From Pseudomonadota bacterium (GTDB lineage: Bacteria; Hydrothermota; 32-111; QNBC01), in NCBI GenBank assembly GCA_011682715.1, contig JAACEC010000018.1, positions 1-10,694 on the forward strand: DNA of 10,694 nt, written 5' to 3'. Every line of letters begins with the position of its first letter. Position 1 is the stretch's first letter. Below are positions 1-6,180 of the stretch, piece after piece. A program made the position numbers and the translations under genes. Below the pieces are notes generated by a model. It was not told the origin of the DNA and searched no databases. It worked only from the letters and a program-made list of their open reading frames with translations.

Positions 1-1613
1 ATATGTCGGACATGACAGGTTTTGCATCCTTGATTAAAAGAAGCAATTCAATTACTGCTGGTGATCTGTTCACGGAACAATACAAGAGAATCAAAGGGAT
101 CTCACCGAATCTTTCCATTTTGGTCATGAAACTGTTTTCACATTTATTTGGGGGAATAAAAAACGCATTTATTATATTGAACATATTGATGCCGATAATC
201 TATTTATTGCTGATATTTTACTTTTTTATAAAAATTTTAAAATTAGATTATTTCAGCTCTATTCTTGCGGGAGTTTCCGTATTAACCTTAACGGATATTG
301 TTAATTCCGTATTCAATTTTCATTTCCATAATATTCTAAGCTCATTTTTTAATTTTGCAGAGGGTAAATACCAGTTTTCCTATTTTGGCAGATTACCACA
401 TATTGAGGTATCGTTTGCTTTTATATTACTGTTTTTTATTTTATTCGTTATGGCAATAGAGAGAAGAAAGTTAATATACTCCGTTTTTGCAGGGATCTCG
501 TACGGATTACTATTTTATACATATTTTTACTATTGGGTTTATGCAACGGTTTTTCTGCTTGTATTCTTAACTGTTTCACTTGTAAGAAGACGGCGACAGC
601 ATGCGTTAACAACATTATTTGTATCCTTTTTTGGGGTAACTATCGGTTTGTACTATATAATCCTTTATATCCGTTTCCGTTCTTTACCGATTTATGGGGA
701 TTACATATTGAAAATCGGAACGGTATTTTTTAGAAACATAGAAAAAAAATCGATATTTGAGACTATCCTGCTCATAGGAGGTATAATCGGCATAAAAAAA
801 GGGAAATTAAAATCACCGGATTACTTAATAATCAGTTTCTTATCGACTATATCTGTTGTCATGAATATACAGGTTTTTACAGGCTATACAATAGAACCGG
901 AACATTTCAGGATAACTGTTTGGACTCCTTTCATAATTTTATTTGCCATATACTATCTAAGTGCTTATATCAAAACAAAAAGTGCAAAAACAATAATTTT
1001 GTTTGTTTCGATAATCTTGCCTTTATTCCCTCTTATTAGCAATATTCATTTTGCCCGTAAAAATATAAAATGTTATTCGGAAATAAACGATGTTGATAGT
1101 GTTTGTCAATATATTACGGCAAATGAACAGGGAAAAATAATTGCTACGGACAACGTTTTTGTGAATTCGGCTTTATCGTATAAAACGAACAATCCTTTGT
1201 TTTTATCTAATGGTTTCTATAACTATTTAAAGGCGGATGACATTCTGGAAAGGGAATCAATAATACTGAAAATAGAGGGCAAAGATAGTACGTATTTCGA
1301 CTCGCTCTTAATCAACTCCTCCATAGAGTCTCATTGTGGAGAGTCGCCATCAAAATACAATCAAAAGGCATGGTTATTCTATTTTCTGCACACCTATTAT
1401 TTCAATTACAGAATAAATGGTTTCTATATAACACCGACTCTTTTTATGGATGTCCATGAAATCTATAGAGATGCGGAAATTAATAATGAGAGATTCGATG
1501 TTTTGGTAACGGAAAGCAGTTTGTCCGCATTTTATAAAAAGTACTTTAAGAAGGTATACGTTTTCGGGAAATACAGTATCTACGAAAGAGGTTCTTTTCT
1601 CAACAATCCGTAG
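1..1613 (+). CDS. Polytopic membrane protein, GT-C glycosyltransferase-like (5' partial)
   Basis: Probable inner-membrane GT-C-fold glycosyltransferase or related surface-glycan protein; the exact family is not certain. The frame is open to the left edge. The first visible ATG is at 3, giving 536 residues (numbered here from that ATG). About ten hydrophobic segments lie between residues 54 and 350, for example 56-79, 134-152, 158-176, 180-194, 203-223, 273-293, 306-322 and 329-347. A mostly soluble domain of about 185 residues follows to the C-terminus, an arrangement common in GT-C enzymes. Aromatic-rich YTYFYYWVY (172-180) and EPEHFR (298-303) resemble conserved loops in such proteins. The expected first membrane helix and its acidic catalytic loop are missing, and the visible start is hydrophilic, so I infer that the true N-terminus lies upstream of the window. 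Its last 34 bp overlap the convergent ligase-like gene, placing it in a surface-glycan locus. Donor and acceptor cannot be read from the sequence. Confidence 0.6.
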   Translation, partial: MSDMTGFASLIKRSNSITAGDLFTEQYKRIKGISPNLSILVMKLFSHLFGGIKNAFIILNILMPIIYLLLIFYFFIKILKLDYFSSILAGVSVLTLTDIVNSVFNFHFHNILSSFFNFAEGKYQFSYFGRLPHIEVSFAFILLFFILFVMAIERRKLIYSVFAGISYGLLFYTYFYYWVYATVFLLVFLTVSLVRRRRQHALTTLFVSFFGVTIGLYYIILYIRFRSLPIYGDYILKIGTVFFRNIEKKSIFETILLIGGIIGIKKGKLKSPDYLIISFLSTISVVMNIQVFTGYTIEPEHFRITVWTPFIILFAIYYLSAYIKTKSAKTIILFVSIILPLFPLISNIHFARKNIKCYSEINDVDSVCQYITANEQGKIIATDNVFVNSALSYKTNNPLFLSNGFYNYLKADDILERESIILKIEGKDSTYFDSLLINSSIESHCGESPSKYNQKAWLFYFLHTYYFNYRINGFYITPTLFMDVHEIYRDAEINNERFDVLVTESSLSAFYKKYFKKVYVFGKYSIYERGSFLNNP

Positions 1614-2749
1614 ATTATAATGAAATAACTGAAGAAATAACTGAGGGATGAAGGATAAGCGAGAGAAGAATGAAAGAGATTTATAAAAAGAATCAGTATG
1701 CTTATGATAACAACTCGTGTCATTTTATGTCTTATCGAATTTCTTAGCATTGCGAAAATCATCCAGAGAAAAAAGAATAAGCCGGGGAAACCTAAATCAA
1801 AATAGATTTCTATGTAAGCATTGTGGAATTGTTTGCCCATTAGATCATGCCGTAAATATGAGGAAGCTTCCGGTAGAAGTGTCAAAAACTTGCCACAACC
1901 GTAACCGTTTCCTTTAATAAAATAATGTTTATATATGTGAAAGGCATAATTTATAAAATATTGCCTGTCTGTCACCGTATATTTTATAATGTTGTTAAGC
2001 GGTTTGAATATAAATATGGTTGCGAGGAGCAGTAGCAAGGGAATATAGTAAATTAAATATCTTCTGAATTCCTTATTTACTGTAATCAAAATTCCCCAAT
2101 AAATGAGTAATGCCATAAATGCGGAACGATAAAACGATAGTATAATAAAAAGGATTGAAAAAACATATGTTATATTAAGAAAATTCTTTAGTTTTATATC
2201 GGGTGATTCGGTTTGGTCTCTTGCAATATCGATTGCGAAAATAGTTATAAGGCTTAAAATGCCGATTTGCTTGGCATAAAATACCCCGGAAAAGGTATAA
2301 AAACCGAATCTGGTGACAGTTGCTAACCTATAATTAAATATCAAAAGTAAAACCGAAAGAGCATAGAGAAAAGCGTTTATAAATACGATATTCAGGGAGA
2401 ACCGGTAGATCTCTTCTCGTTTCATCGAGGGGATATAGATTAAAAGAATAGATACAATAAAGATATTTGCGGCAAAAAGTTGAATAGAAATAAATTTATT
2501 ATACGAGTAAAATACGGATATAAACTCTACGGTTAAAAGCAGAATTAGAGGAATTATTCTCTTGGAAGAGAAGAAAATATCCCGTTTATAATGGTGTATG
2601 TTCTTTGCAAAATCGAATAAAACAACTATGAAAACGAGGAGATAAAGATACGGTCTCAGGTTATAAAAGAAACCATATGATGATATCAGATAAGGGGAAA
2701 ACGAGATAATGTAAAAAAGCGATAAAAGATCACTTTTCCTGATATTCAT
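1580..2749 (-). CDS. O-antigen ligase / polymerase-like membrane protein (Wzy_C family)
   Basis: Inner-membrane protein of 389 residues with about ten to twelve hydrophobic segments, typical of O-antigen ligase (WaaL) and polymerase (Wzy) families that move undecaprenyl-linked glycan onto an acceptor or growing chain. Two landmarks fit. SFYRSAFMA at 205-213 corresponds to the Ser-Arg segment of the family. FHNAYIEIYFDLGFPGL at 308-324 matches the family pattern HN-x-(Y/L)-(I/L)-E followed by LG-x-x-G-L, with His309 the candidate catalytic residue. A periplasmic loop lies between about 255 and 305, as expected. The ATG at 2749 is preceded by a purine-rich stretch (AGGAAAAGAG) and lies inside the end of the flippase gene (20-bp overlap), so the two are probably co-transcribed and translationally coupled. 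The 3' end overlaps the convergent GT-C gene by 34 bp. Ligase and polymerase cannot be told apart by sequence alone. Confidence 0.8.
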   Translation of the reverse strand: MNIRKSDLLSLFYIISFSPYLISSYGFFYNLRPYLYLLVFIVVLFDFAKNIHHYKRDIFFSSKRIIPLILLLTVEFISVFYSYNKFISIQLFAANIFIVSILLIYIPSMKREEIYRFSLNIVFINAFLYALSVLLLIFNYRLATVTRFGFYTFSGVFYAKQIGILSLITIFAIDIARDQTESPDIKLKNFLNITYVFSILFIILSFYRSAFMALLIYWGILITVNKEFRRYLIYYIPLLLLLATIFIFKPLNNIIKYTVTDRQYFINYAFHIYKHYFIKGNGYGCGKFLTLLPEASSYLRHDLMGKQFHNAYIEIYFDLGFPGLFFFLWMIFAMLRNSIRHKMTRVVIISILILFINLFHSSLAYPSSLSYFFSYFIIIYGLLRKEPLS

Positions 2750-4130
2750 CTTTGGCTCTTTTCCTAAAATAGATTATGATGAAAAAGTTGGATATAATGA
2801 CTAAAATAACTGAAAGAATAAGCCCTGACCACCCCGTAAATTTATAATGAATCAGAATTGTGATAATAAATGAGAAGGCTACAGCAAGTAGAGGTTTTAG
2901 CATGTTAGACAGAGATGGTTTTATATATCTTCTATAATAATATATGGCTAAGATGAGAGAAACTATAGATGCTATAAATACGGATATACCTGCACCGTAT
3001 ATCCCGTACCCTGGAAGTAGGATAGTGAGAAAAAACAGGTTTAAAATAAATTCCACAAATAGAATTCTTGTATACTTTGACTGTTTCCCTCGGCTTATTA
3101 AATGGTAACCGATGAAATGTACATAAGCCATGATTAAATTTGCGAAAGTCAAGATAGCTGCTAATGATGAAGAAGCCAAATATTTGTTTCCGTAAATAAG
3201 TTTATATATGATGTTTGTATAGATTATTATGGGGATTGTTACTGAGAATATTGATAGAATCAATATGTTTAAATAGAAATCCGAATATTTTTTGAATTGA
3301 TTTTCATTGAATGTGTTTTTTGAAATTATCGGAAGTAGTGAATTTAAAATAATGGATAAAATTCCTGAAACCAAGAGTGAATATTTGTATGCCGCACCGT
3401 ATTGTCCGACATCAGATGATCTCATCAAATATCCAATGAAGAAAATTGCTATGATACCGTTAGATGCTATAAGCATCTGGTTCATACCTATGGGGATAGT
3501 GTTCTTTAAAAAAGCAATGACTTCTGTCAACGGGCGGAAGCTAATGGTGAAATTACCGTAATATCTCAATATTAAAGGGAAGGAAGAGAGGTAACCTAAA
3601 AAGGAAGCGAGAAATAAGAGGTAGGGGACATAGTAATAGGGAGCATTTGCACGTATTGCTATTACGATCAGTGTAAAAAATAATAATCTGAAAATGGCTC
3701 TCGAGAAAAAAGAAAGGTTCATTTTAAGAGACCCTTGAAATATCCATCTGCTGTCGAAAACATAGGGGAAAATAGAAAATGAAAATATAAGCATTACAAT
3801 TTTCAATTCGAAAGAGGTTGAGTAGAGAAATAAGGCGAGAAGAAAAATTATAAAAGTAAAAATCGATAAAATCAGACGAACATAGAAAACCTGGGAAATA
3901 AACTCTTTGCGATTCTTTATATGGGGAAAAATACTTATGTTGTAAAGTGTTATCCCGGGGTCTGATATAATTTTCAGAAATTCAAGGGAGTTAAAACCGA
4001 AAATCAATATCCCATAGTAAATCGGATCGTATTTACGAGCAAGAATTATTATAGTCAAATAAGAAATCGCACTCGTGAGAACTTGATAGATTGTTGACCA
4101 CTTCAACGAATGGAGTTCTTTTTTAATCAT
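2730..4130 (-). CDS. Polysaccharide flippase, Wzx/MOP type
   Basis: Inner-membrane protein of 466 residues with roughly twelve to fourteen hydrophobic segments spread over its whole length. The N-terminal region (about residues 10-62) has the pattern of the polysaccharide biosynthesis family of the MOP superfamily: a helix, then a YYGILIFGFN-like stretch, then a segment ending in SDPGI. Such proteins flip undecaprenyl-diphosphate-linked repeat units to the periplasmic face. I chose the ATG at 4128-4130, giving MIKKELHSLKW. A TTG at 4167-4169 would add 13 residues, but that stretch contains the -35/-10 promoter and has no Shine-Dalgarno sequence. The chosen ATG also lacks one, consistent with a leaderless message. 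The gene overlaps the downstream ligase-like gene by 20 bp, so flippase and ligase/polymerase form a two-gene leftward operon. Confidence 0.85.
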   Translation of the reverse strand: MIKKELHSLKWSTIYQVLTSAISYLTIIILARKYDPIYYGILIFGFNSLEFLKIISDPGITLYNISIFPHIKNRKEFISQVFYVRLILSIFTFIIFLLALFLYSTSFELKIVMLIFSFSIFPYVFDSRWIFQGSLKMNLSFFSRAIFRLLFFTLIVIAIRANAPYYYVPYLLFLASFLGYLSSFPLILRYYGNFTISFRPLTEVIAFLKNTIPIGMNQMLIASNGIIAIFFIGYLMRSSDVGQYGAAYKYSLLVSGILSIILNSLLPIISKNTFNENQFKKYSDFYLNILILSIFSVTIPIIIYTNIIYKLIYGNKYLASSSLAAILTFANLIMAYVHFIGYHLISRGKQSKYTRILFVEFILNLFFLTILLPGYGIYGAGISVFIASIVSLILAIYYYRRYIKPSLSNMLKPLLAVAFSFIITILIHYKFTGWSGLILSVILVIISNFFIIIYFRKRAKDEYQEK

Positions 4131-4135
4131 ACACA

Positions 4136-4164
4136 AATATATTTTAATTCGAAAGTTTTGTAAA
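4136..4164 (-). promoter_or_regulatory. Sigma-70-type promoter of the flippase gene, possibly leaderless
   Basis: On the minus strand a -35 element TTTACA (4164-4159) is separated by exactly 17 bp from a -10 element TATATT (4141-4136). Only 5 nt (TGTGT) separate the -10 from the flippase ATG at 4130. Transcription normally begins about 6-8 nt after the -10, so the predicted start falls on or next to the A of the ATG. No Shine-Dalgarno sequence is seen. The boxes are read directly; the leaderless conclusion is inference. Confidence 0.6.
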
Positions 4165-4203
4165 GACAATAAAAGTGCAAATAATACATCAGATGAAAAT
4201 TAC

Positions 4204-4233
4204 TTGACTTTTATGTGATATTTTGTATATAAT
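4204..4233 (+). promoter_or_regulatory. Sigma-70-type promoter of the carboxyltransferase operon
   Basis: TTGACT (4204-4209) and a perfect TATAAT (4228-4233) are separated by 18 bp, close to the housekeeping consensus. The expected transcription start near 4240 leaves a short leader containing the AGGAG at 4243-4247. It is divergent to the flippase promoter, with 39 bp between the two -35 boxes. No clear operator palindrome is visible between them. Confidence 0.75.
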
Positions 4234-4242
4234 AAACGAAAC

Positions 4243-4247
4243 AGGAG
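4243..4247 (+). promoter_or_regulatory. Shine-Dalgarno sequence that selects the carboxyltransferase start
   Basis: AGGAG lies 6 nt before the ATG at 4254. Another in-frame ATG at 4248 directly abuts the AGGAG and would be too close for initiation, so 4254 is the better start (protein beginning MSINDRIR). Confidence 0.7.
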
Positions 4248-4253
4248 ATGGAT

Positions 4254-5801
4254 ATGAGTATTAATGATAGAATAAGATCTTGGTTTATAAAGAAGGAAAA
4301 AATAAAAAAAGGCGGCGGTGAAAAAGCAATTGAGAAGCAATACAAAAAAGGCAAATTAACCGCACGTGATAGAATTAGTGCACTGATGGATAAAGATTCG
4401 TTTTTCGAAACAGATTTATTTGTGGAACATAAAGCGAAGGAATTCGGTTTGGATAAGAAGACCCTCGCTGCCGATGGTGTTATAACAGGTTTCGGAAGAA
4501 TCAATAACCATAAAGTTTGTGTTTATGCCCAGGATTTTACCGTGGCGGGCGGCAGTTTGGGAAGAATGCATGCCCTGAAAATTACGAAGATAATGGATAT
4601 GGCAATGAAGATAGGGGTCCCGGTTGTCGGGATTAATGATTCCGGAGGGGCAAGGATTCAGGAGGGGGTGGATGCCCTTGCAGGTTATGGTGACATCTTT
4701 CTAAGGAACACAAAAGCATCGGGTGTAATTCCCCAAATTTCCGTTATTTTGGGTCCTTGTGCCGGAGGTGCGGTTTACTCTCCCGCTTTGACGGATTTCG
4801 TTTTTGTCGTTCGGAACATATCCAATATGTTTATAACGGGACCGCAAATTATCAAATCGGTTTTAGGAGAGGAGATTACGAAGGAAGAATTGGGAGGTGC
4901 GGAGACACACTTTACTGTGACAGGAAATGTGCATTTTATTGCGGATACGGAACACGCTGCGTTCAAGCAGATAAGAAAATTGTTCGAATTTATTCCACCG
5001 AATTACAAAGAAAAACCGCCTACTACGTATTCAGTGGAACCCAATATCGAGCGTTTTGATATTATGAATATTTTACCCGAGAATCCTAAGAAACCATATG
5101 ATATGAGGGATGTAATAGGAGGGATTGTAGACAAATCCGATTTCTTCGAAGTCCAATCGGGTTGGGCACCTAATATAATAATTGGTTTTGCTCATCTTGA
5201 TGGTAAACCGATCGGTATAGTTGCCAACCAACCTCTTATGTTGGCAGGGGTTTTGGACGTAGATTCCTCTGATAAGGCTGCAAGGTTTGTAAGATTCTGT
5301 GATGCTTTCAATATACCAATTCTTACCTTAGTGGATATGCCCGGATATTTACCGGGGATCGATCAGGAGTATGCCGGTGTCATAAGGCACGGAGCGAAAT
5401 TGCTATATGCATTTTCAGAAGCTACCGTACCTAAGCTTACATTAATCGTTAGAAAAGCATACGGAGGTGGATATATTGCTATGTGTAGTAAACATCTCGG
5501 AGCTGATTTGGTTTATGCATGGCCTACTGCTGAAATTGCTGTTATGGGGCCTGAGGGGGCGGCAAACATTATTTTTAAAAAGGAAATTGAGAATTCACCT
5601 AATCCGGATGAGATGCGTAAATTAAAGATAAAGGAATATACGGAAAAATTTGCAAATCCTTATCTCGCAGCAAGCAATGGTTATGTTGATGCTGTGATTA
5701 ATCCCGAAGAAACGAGAAAAGAGCTTATCAAAGGACTTAATTTTGTTTTATCAAATAAAGATTATGTTGGCAACAAGAAACACGGTAATATGCCATTGTA
5801 G
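4254..5801 (+). CDS. Biotin-dependent acyl-CoA carboxyltransferase (propionyl-CoA carboxylase beta / methylmalonyl-CoA decarboxylase alpha type)
   Basis: Cytosolic carboxyltransferase of 515 residues, the usual length for PccB/MmdA proteins with two crotonase-like halves. It moves a carboxyl group between carboxybiotin and an acyl-CoA, most likely propionyl-CoA/methylmalonyl-CoA. N-terminal half: GKLTARDRI (33-41), SGGARIQEG (130-138) and GPCAGGAVYSPAL (167-179), which carry the oxyanion-hole glycines. C-terminal half: DMPGYLPG (361-368), KAYGGGYIAM (401-410) and AWPTAEIAVMGPEGA (422-436). All the expected motifs are present and nothing looks damaged. It has its own strong promoter and AGGAG. 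The biotin carrier gene starts 7 bp after its stop, so the two are one operon. No biotin carboxylase (AccC-like) or membrane decarboxylase beta subunit (MmdB/OadB-like) is in view. Whether the complex works as a carboxylase (pccB-like) or as a sodium-pumping decarboxylase (mmdA-like) is therefore open. Family assignment is very secure; substrate is inferred. Confidence 0.93.
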   Translation: MSINDRIRSWFIKKEKIKKGGGEKAIEKQYKKGKLTARDRISALMDKDSFFETDLFVEHKAKEFGLDKKTLAADGVITGFGRINNHKVCVYAQDFTVAGGSLGRMHALKITKIMDMAMKIGVPVVGINDSGGARIQEGVDALAGYGDIFLRNTKASGVIPQISVILGPCAGGAVYSPALTDFVFVVRNISNMFITGPQIIKSVLGEEITKEELGGAETHFTVTGNVHFIADTEHAAFKQIRKLFEFIPPNYKEKPPTTYSVEPNIERFDIMNILPENPKKPYDMRDVIGGIVDKSDFFEVQSGWAPNIIIGFAHLDGKPIGIVANQPLMLAGVLDVDSSDKAARFVRFCDAFNIPILTLVDMPGYLPGIDQEYAGVIRHGAKLLYAFSEATVPKLTLIVRKAYGGGYIAMCSKHLGADLVYAWPTAEIAVMGPEGAANIIFKKEIENSPNPDEMRKLKIKEYTEKFANPYLAASNGYVDAVINPEETRKELIKGLNFVLSNKDYVGNKKHGNMPL

Positions 5802-5805
5802 GTGA
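5800..5805 (+). promoter_or_regulatory. Shine-Dalgarno sequence overlapping the carboxyltransferase stop codon
   Basis: AGGTGA matches the 3' part of the full anti-Shine-Dalgarno complement and shares two bases with the upstream TAG stop. It sits 3 nt before the biotin carrier ATG at 5809. The arrangement implies translational coupling and roughly balanced output of the two subunits. Confidence 0.6.
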
Positions 5806-5808
5806 AAT

Positions 5809-6120
5809 ATGAAAAAGGGAAAGATTAACGTTGATTTTACAGAATACGAAACGAATATCCCCGAGAATCTAAAAAAAATCCGCAGAACGTATCGTAGAAA
5901 TAAAAATAAAAAATTGGTTAAAGCATTTATTCCGGGGAATATAAAAGCTATTTTTGTAAAAGAAGGTGATAAGGTGGTTACGGGGCAAAAACTCCTTATT
6001 CTGGAAGCGATGAAAATGGAAAATGAAATACTTGCTCCGGTAGACGGCATCGTAAAAAAAATCGAAGTCGAGTTGGAAGACAGGGTCGGCAAAGATCAAC
6101 CACTGATCGAATTAAAGTAG
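5809..6120 (+). CDS. Biotin carboxyl carrier protein (biotinyl-lipoyl domain)
   Basis: Small protein of 103 residues that would carry carboxybiotin between the partner subunits of the acyl-CoA carboxylase or decarboxylase. The C-terminal two thirds (about 37-102) form a complete biotinyl domain: IPGNI (41-45), the EGD turn (52-54), the biotinylation motif EAMKMENE (66-73) with Lys69 as the acceptor, then APVDGIV (76-82). Lys69 lies 34 residues from the C-terminus, the standard position. The first 35 residues are short and basic (RRTYRRNKNKK at 25-35) rather than the Ala/Pro-rich flexible linker common in MmdC and in the gamma subunits of sodium-pumping decarboxylases. It directly follows the carboxyltransferase in one operon. 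It needs a biotin protein ligase encoded elsewhere. No membrane segment is present. Confidence 0.93.
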   Translation: MKKGKINVDFTEYETNIPENLKKIRRTYRRNKNKKLVKAFIPGNIKAIFVKEGDKVVTGQKLLILEAMKMENEILAPVDGIVKKIEVELEDRVGKDQPLIELK

Positions 6121-6146
6121 ATTATTGGAAAGAAAACGTTTTAAAC

Positions 6147-6176
6147 TTCAAAAATATTCTCAATATGGTATATTAT
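6147..6176 (+). promoter_or_regulatory. Possible promoter of the cyclase gene, very close to the start codon
   Basis: A -10-like TATTAT (6171-6176), or the overlapping TATATT (6169-6174), lies 4-6 nt before the ATG at 6181. A weak -35-like TTCAAA (6147-6152) stands 16-18 bp upstream, depending on the -10 chosen. No Shine-Dalgarno sequence precedes the ATG and there is no other in-frame start before the upstream stop at 6142-6144. If the promoter is real, the message would start at or near the ATG. In DNA this A+T-rich, chance -10 matches are common, so this is tentative. Confidence 0.35.
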
Positions 6177-6180
6177 CATA

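Noticed and set aside
742..749. Runs of eight A (also at 5871, 6054 and 9164) as possible phase-variation tracts
   Set aside because: A8 runs are expected in A+T-rich coding DNA and all frames are intact across them. Without several sequenced isolates there is no sign of slippage.
1315..1344. Imperfect hairpin (ACTCCTCCA paired with TGGAGAGT, 13-nt loop)
   Set aside because: It lies inside the GT-C coding frame, has a bulge and no T-tract in either direction, so it is not supported as a terminator.
1622..1644. Near-tandem repeat of GAAATAACTGA
   Set aside because: Only two copies, inside the ligase-like gene, where they encode a repeated Ser-Tyr-Phe pattern in a membrane helix; no evidence of a functional repeat.
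4131..4169. TTG at 4169 as the flippase start
   Set aside because: It has no Shine-Dalgarno sequence, and the added 13 codons coincide with a well-spaced -35/-10 promoter, so translation from there would need a different upstream promoter. ATG 4130 is preferred.
4211..4504. 97-codon minus-strand frame over the start of the carboxyltransferase
   Set aside because: It is antisense to conserved carboxyltransferase coding sequence and covers its promoter; Ser/Phe-rich composition is a shadow of Lys/Glu codons.
5751..6092. 113-codon open frame on the minus strand across the biotin carrier gene
   Set aside because: It is antisense to a certain biotin carboxyl carrier gene and crosses the gene boundary; no ribosome-binding site or known domain.
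6133..6142. Palindrome AAAACGTTTT between the carrier and cyclase genes
   Set aside because: It is too short and A+T-rich to be a terminator stem, has no following T-run, and could occur by chance. It is not strong enough to call an operator.
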